In this document: positions 62,047 through 64,000 of the stretch, piece by piece
How the letters are laid out: every line of letters starts with the position of its first letter
Numbering within the stretch: position 1 is the first letter of the stretch
From: Shinella sp. CPCC 101442
Lineage (GTDB): Bacteria; Pseudomonadota; Alphaproteobacteria; Rhizobiales; Rhizobiaceae
Reading direction: 5' to 3'
NCBI RefSeq assembly: GCF_024704725.1
Contig: NZ_JALIQS010000008.1
Span: forward strand, 1 to 64,000
DNA length: 64,000 nt
Program-made: the position numbers and the translations under genes
The notes under the pieces: model-generated
Seen by the model: the letters and a program-made list of their open reading frames with translations, nothing else
Database searches by the model: none
What the model was told of the DNA's origin: nothing

Positions 62047-62072
62047 GGAACTAGCCAACCCACAACGACGTT
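62047..62072 (+). promoter_or_regulatory. EcfG-type promoter (GGAAC-N17-CGTT)
   Basis: GGAAC at 62047-62051 and CGTT at 62069-62072 are 17 bases apart, ending 22 bases before the start at 62095. Confidence 0.7.
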
Positions 62073-62094
62073 CTGCCTGAAAAGGAGAGACGCC

Positions 62095-62337
62095 ATGACA
62101 AAGCCCGACAGCAGCAAAACCGCCATGCCCACGCCGGTCGTTGAAGATCCGCATCCCGGTAGCATCTCGGACGGGACGCATCCCGCAGCGAGGGAACACA
62201 AGCAGCCGAAACCCACGAAGGGGAACGGCGAAGGCGATCCGGTTGCAGCTGCAGGTAGCAAACCCAACCTTAAAGACGGGAAAACGGAGGTAGCCGAAGC
62301 GCCAAGACTCCCCAATAAGGGCGCATACGGATCTTAA
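62095..62337 (+). CDS. small disordered stress protein
   Basis: 80 residues with no hydrophobic core, rich in K, P, G, E and D (MTKPDSSKTAMPTPVVEDPHPGSISDGTHPAAREHKQPKPTKGNGEG). It looks intrinsically disordered, like small desiccation- or stress-linked rhizobial proteins. AAGGAGAGACGCC precedes the start, and an EcfG-type promoter lies just upstream. Confidence 0.68.
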   Translation: MTKPDSSKTAMPTPVVEDPHPGSISDGTHPAAREHKQPKPTKGNGEGDPVAAAGSKPNLKDGKTEVAEAPRLPNKGAYGS

Positions 62338-62457
62338 TGAGAAGCTGGACCTAAGCCCGGCTTTCGCTTCAAACATGCAGGGTCGTTAGCCCACTTGACC
62401 ATCGGAAAGACTGAGAGGCCGTGGATGGCGTAGCTACCACTGGTTGATGGGGGTGCT

Positions 62458-62837
62458 ATGGATGTCACGCCCATATCACGCAGCGAGCGCCAGCCTGTCA
62501 CGACTCCCTAGCGGAACACCTCGCGGGGGAGATTGATTGGAAAGATGGCGATGGTATCGATGGCGTCATTGATGCCGTAGAGCAAGCGGCGGGATCGAAT
62601 ACGTCCTTTCCGCTGGGTGAAGGGCTAGCCGGCGTCAATTCTGTCGGGAGCCATTTCTATGAATTGGATCTCGACAGCCAAAAGCGCGTCAATTACCGCG
62701 AGGATCTGGGTGGCGTTGCCCTAAGGGCCGCAGGCGATCGCGAGTTGAACAGGTCGTTAAGAGATGACTTGGTCGTTAAGCGCGTTCGGCATCCCAGGGC
62801 CGATCTTCCGCTCGCTAATCGCTCTCACCAGAAATGA
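62458..62837 (+). pseudogene. decayed gene without usable start
   Basis: From about 62495 the plus strand carries an uninterrupted frame: LAEHLAGEIDWKDGDGIDGVIDAVEQAAG, SNTSFPLGEGLAGVNSVGSHFYELDLDSQKRVNYREDLGGVALRAAGDRELNRSLRDDLVVKRVRHPRADLPLANRSHQK, stop at 62837. Its composition is protein-like, but no start codon exists in that frame; the next stop upstream is around 62443. A possible N-terminus (ATG 62458, MDVTPISRSERQPV) is in another frame, so one frameshift near 62500 would restore a ~125-residue protein. Family not recognised. Confidence 0.4.
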
Positions 62838-62885
62838 GAAACCCCTAGGGTGACGGATCGGGGGGCACGGCTTCTCAGGAGCAGA

Positions 62886-63098
62886 CTAACTTTTGGTCGA
62901 CGTTGTCTCTTCGAGATTGCTGATAACCTCGGCCTGTTCTTCGTCAGTGAGACCCGCGACGTTTTTCTTCCAGAAGGCCGAGGCTTCAGCGGGCTCATCT
63001 TCCCACATGCGGGTTGAGATGATGTTGTCGTCGATCTTGGCTATCCGTTTCCCGCCAAGCCTCTGATATTTCCTCGCGATGTCCGCCGATTTCGTCAT
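62886..63098 (-). CDS. small hypothetical stress protein
   Basis: 70 residues from ATG 63098 (AGGAGG, 5-base spacing): MTKSADIARKYQRLGGKRIAKIDDNIISTRMWEDEPAEASAFWKK then NVAGLTDEEQAEVISNLEETTSTKS. Mostly helical and charged. An exact GGAAC-N16-CGTT promoter lies 26-50 bases upstream, so it is very likely a member of the EcfG regulon. Function unknown. Confidence 0.7.
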   Translation of the reverse strand: MTKSADIARKYQRLGGKRIAKIDDNIISTRMWEDEPAEASAFWKKNVAGLTDEEQAEVISNLEETTSTKS

Positions 63099-63123
63099 AG
63101 CAACCTCCTCTGCTTCGAGGGGG

Positions 63124-63148
63124 AACGAGTGGCCGATGCAGAGGTTCC
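63124..63148 (-). promoter_or_regulatory. EcfG-type promoter (GGAAC-N16-CGTT)
   Basis: Complement of 63144-63148 is GGAAC and of 63124-63127 is CGTT, exactly 16 bases apart, pointing to the gene starting at 63098. Confidence 0.75.
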
Positions 63149-63384
63149 TCAAGAATACGCTCGTGGAACAAAGGAAGATAATCGAGAACTCTTTCAGCAT
63201 CGGCCCTTTGTGTAAGGGCGCGGGTGCCCACGTGGCCCTCACCAGGAGAAGCATGACGGACGATTTCTCGATTCAACAGGCCGGCGATATAGAAGCCAAA
63301 GTTGTGAGACATCTGCTGATCCGCGTGCCATAAGCAGACCAAGACGGAATTGAGCATTTGCAAATCGCCGACTGAGCGTTCCGT

Positions 63385-63785
63385 GTGACAGAGGTGTTCA
63401 CTAGCAACTCGATCCTACAATGGATGGATCTGACCAGTGGAATGGCACTACACGCACCGGGAAAACCGATCATGAACGCCTTCATCGAAAGCTTCAATGG
63501 GCGGCTGCGAGACGAGTTCCCGAACGAAACCCTCTTCTCGTCACTGACCCATGCTCGATCAGCGCTTTCAAATTGCCGCATCGATTACAAAGATCATCGA
63601 CCACACTCTGCACTCGGCAGGATGACACCTAACGAGTTCGCTCAGACAATTAACCTGCGAGGTGATGCGGCGCTGCGCAGCCGGAATGGCTCCGCACCGC
63701 AACCCGCCAGGACCGCCCCGAATACCGCAACCCAAACCGCTGGAGCGAACTCAAAACTGGATAAAACTTGGGGGCACGGTCAGAC
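63385..63785 (+). pseudogene. IS3-family transposase, C-terminal fragment
   Basis: Reads [48 protein letters not shown], then [52 protein letters not shown]. This is the last third of an IS3 OrfB with the final DDE glutamate ([11 protein letters not shown]). The tail is shifted ([15 protein letters not shown]) and the sequence GGGGGCACGGTCA at the end looks like the right terminal repeat. N-terminal half missing. Confidence 0.85.
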
Positions 63786-63809
63786 TGCGTAAAGGCGAAG
63801 TACGCAGTC
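63783..63809. repeat. perfect 9-bp inverted repeat beside the IS end
   Basis: GACTGCGTA, 9-base loop, TACGCAGTC, starting directly after the GGGGGCACGGTCA end of the IS3 fragment, then TTGCTCGTCTT. Could be a terminator for the transposase gene or a target-site structure. Confidence 0.5.
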
Positions 63810-63943
63810 TTGCTCGTCTTTCGCCCTGGTTATATCCTCCCGGGGGGAGGAGGATCGATATCGACTAAAAAATCCCAGAAGAATCATCCCGATAAATTCA
63901 CCACCGACGGTGGGCCCACCCTCGTCGTGAGGCTGACCACGTG

Positions 63944-64000
63944 ATGTTTCGCACAGCGGCATTCTGGGGCTTTCTGGGAATACTGCTCCTAGCTGCGGTG
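63944..64000 (+). CDS. start of a membrane or secreted protein, cut by the window edge
   Basis: ATG 63944 followed by FRTAAFWGFLGILLLAAV to the edge: a positively charged start and hydrophobic stretch like a signal peptide or first membrane helix. Only 19 codons are visible, and the ribosome site is weak, so identity cannot be given. Confidence 0.35.
   Translation, partial: MFRTAAFWGFLGILLLAAV

Overview
The window looks like accessory DNA of an alphaproteobacterium of the Rhizobiaceae (Sinorhizobium/Ensifer/Rhizobium type). The evidence is GC-rich coding sequence, several Rhizobiales-restricted small families (DUF6894, DUF982, small stress proteins), an EcfG-type sigma factor with matching GGAAC-N16/17-CGTT promoters, and a nosRZDFYLX denitrification cluster of the kind carried on rhizobial megaplasmids. 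No replication or partition genes were seen, so plasmid versus chromosome cannot be decided.

Layout. 1-3.5 kb: catalase remnant, DUF6894 proteins, a Crp/Fnr regulator, an EcfG sigma factor, and a BON protein interrupted by an in-frame amber codon. 3.5-8.1 kb: a 3' remnant of tRNA-Ser, a ~1000-residue RTX/type I secretion protein, an IS3 relic, and a tRNA-Ser(CGA) gene with an odd 3' end. 8.4-14.4 kb (minus strand): an aa3-type terminal oxidase operon with a subunit II-cytochrome c fusion, a subunit I-III fusion, a membrane protein, CtaG and a tri-haem cytochrome c. 14.5-19.9 kb: stress genes, a second Crp/Fnr paralogue, and a decayed sorbosone dehydrogenase. 20-24.9 kb (minus strand): a tightly coupled molybdenum aldehyde oxidase (paoABC-like) plus catalase-like operon behind an exact EcfG-type promoter. 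25-30.6 kb: a KaiC-like double ATPase overlapping a hybrid histidine kinase, then a SulP anion transporter. 30.7-34.7 kb: a damaged IS66 and an IS3 relic. 34.9-41.1 kb: a sugar/polyol ABC transporter, a DhaK-DhaL fusion kinase and a convergent SorC-type regulator. 41.7-50.7 kb: the complete nosRZDFYLX cluster behind an FNR/FixK box. 51-54.5 kb: aldo/keto reductase, LysR regulator and MFS transporter. 54.5-64 kb: gene-poor DNA with small hypothetical genes, IS fragments and decaying genes.

How it works together. Two respiratory modules (oxygen reduction by an aa3-type oxidase; nitrous oxide reduction by NosZ) sit with a general-stress regulon. A sigma factor of the EcfG family is encoded here, and at least five exact promoter matches precede genes scattered over the whole window, including the aldehyde oxidase-catalase operon. 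Frameshifts, amber codons and transposon relics in roughly a dozen loci show that the region is mosaic and partly decaying.
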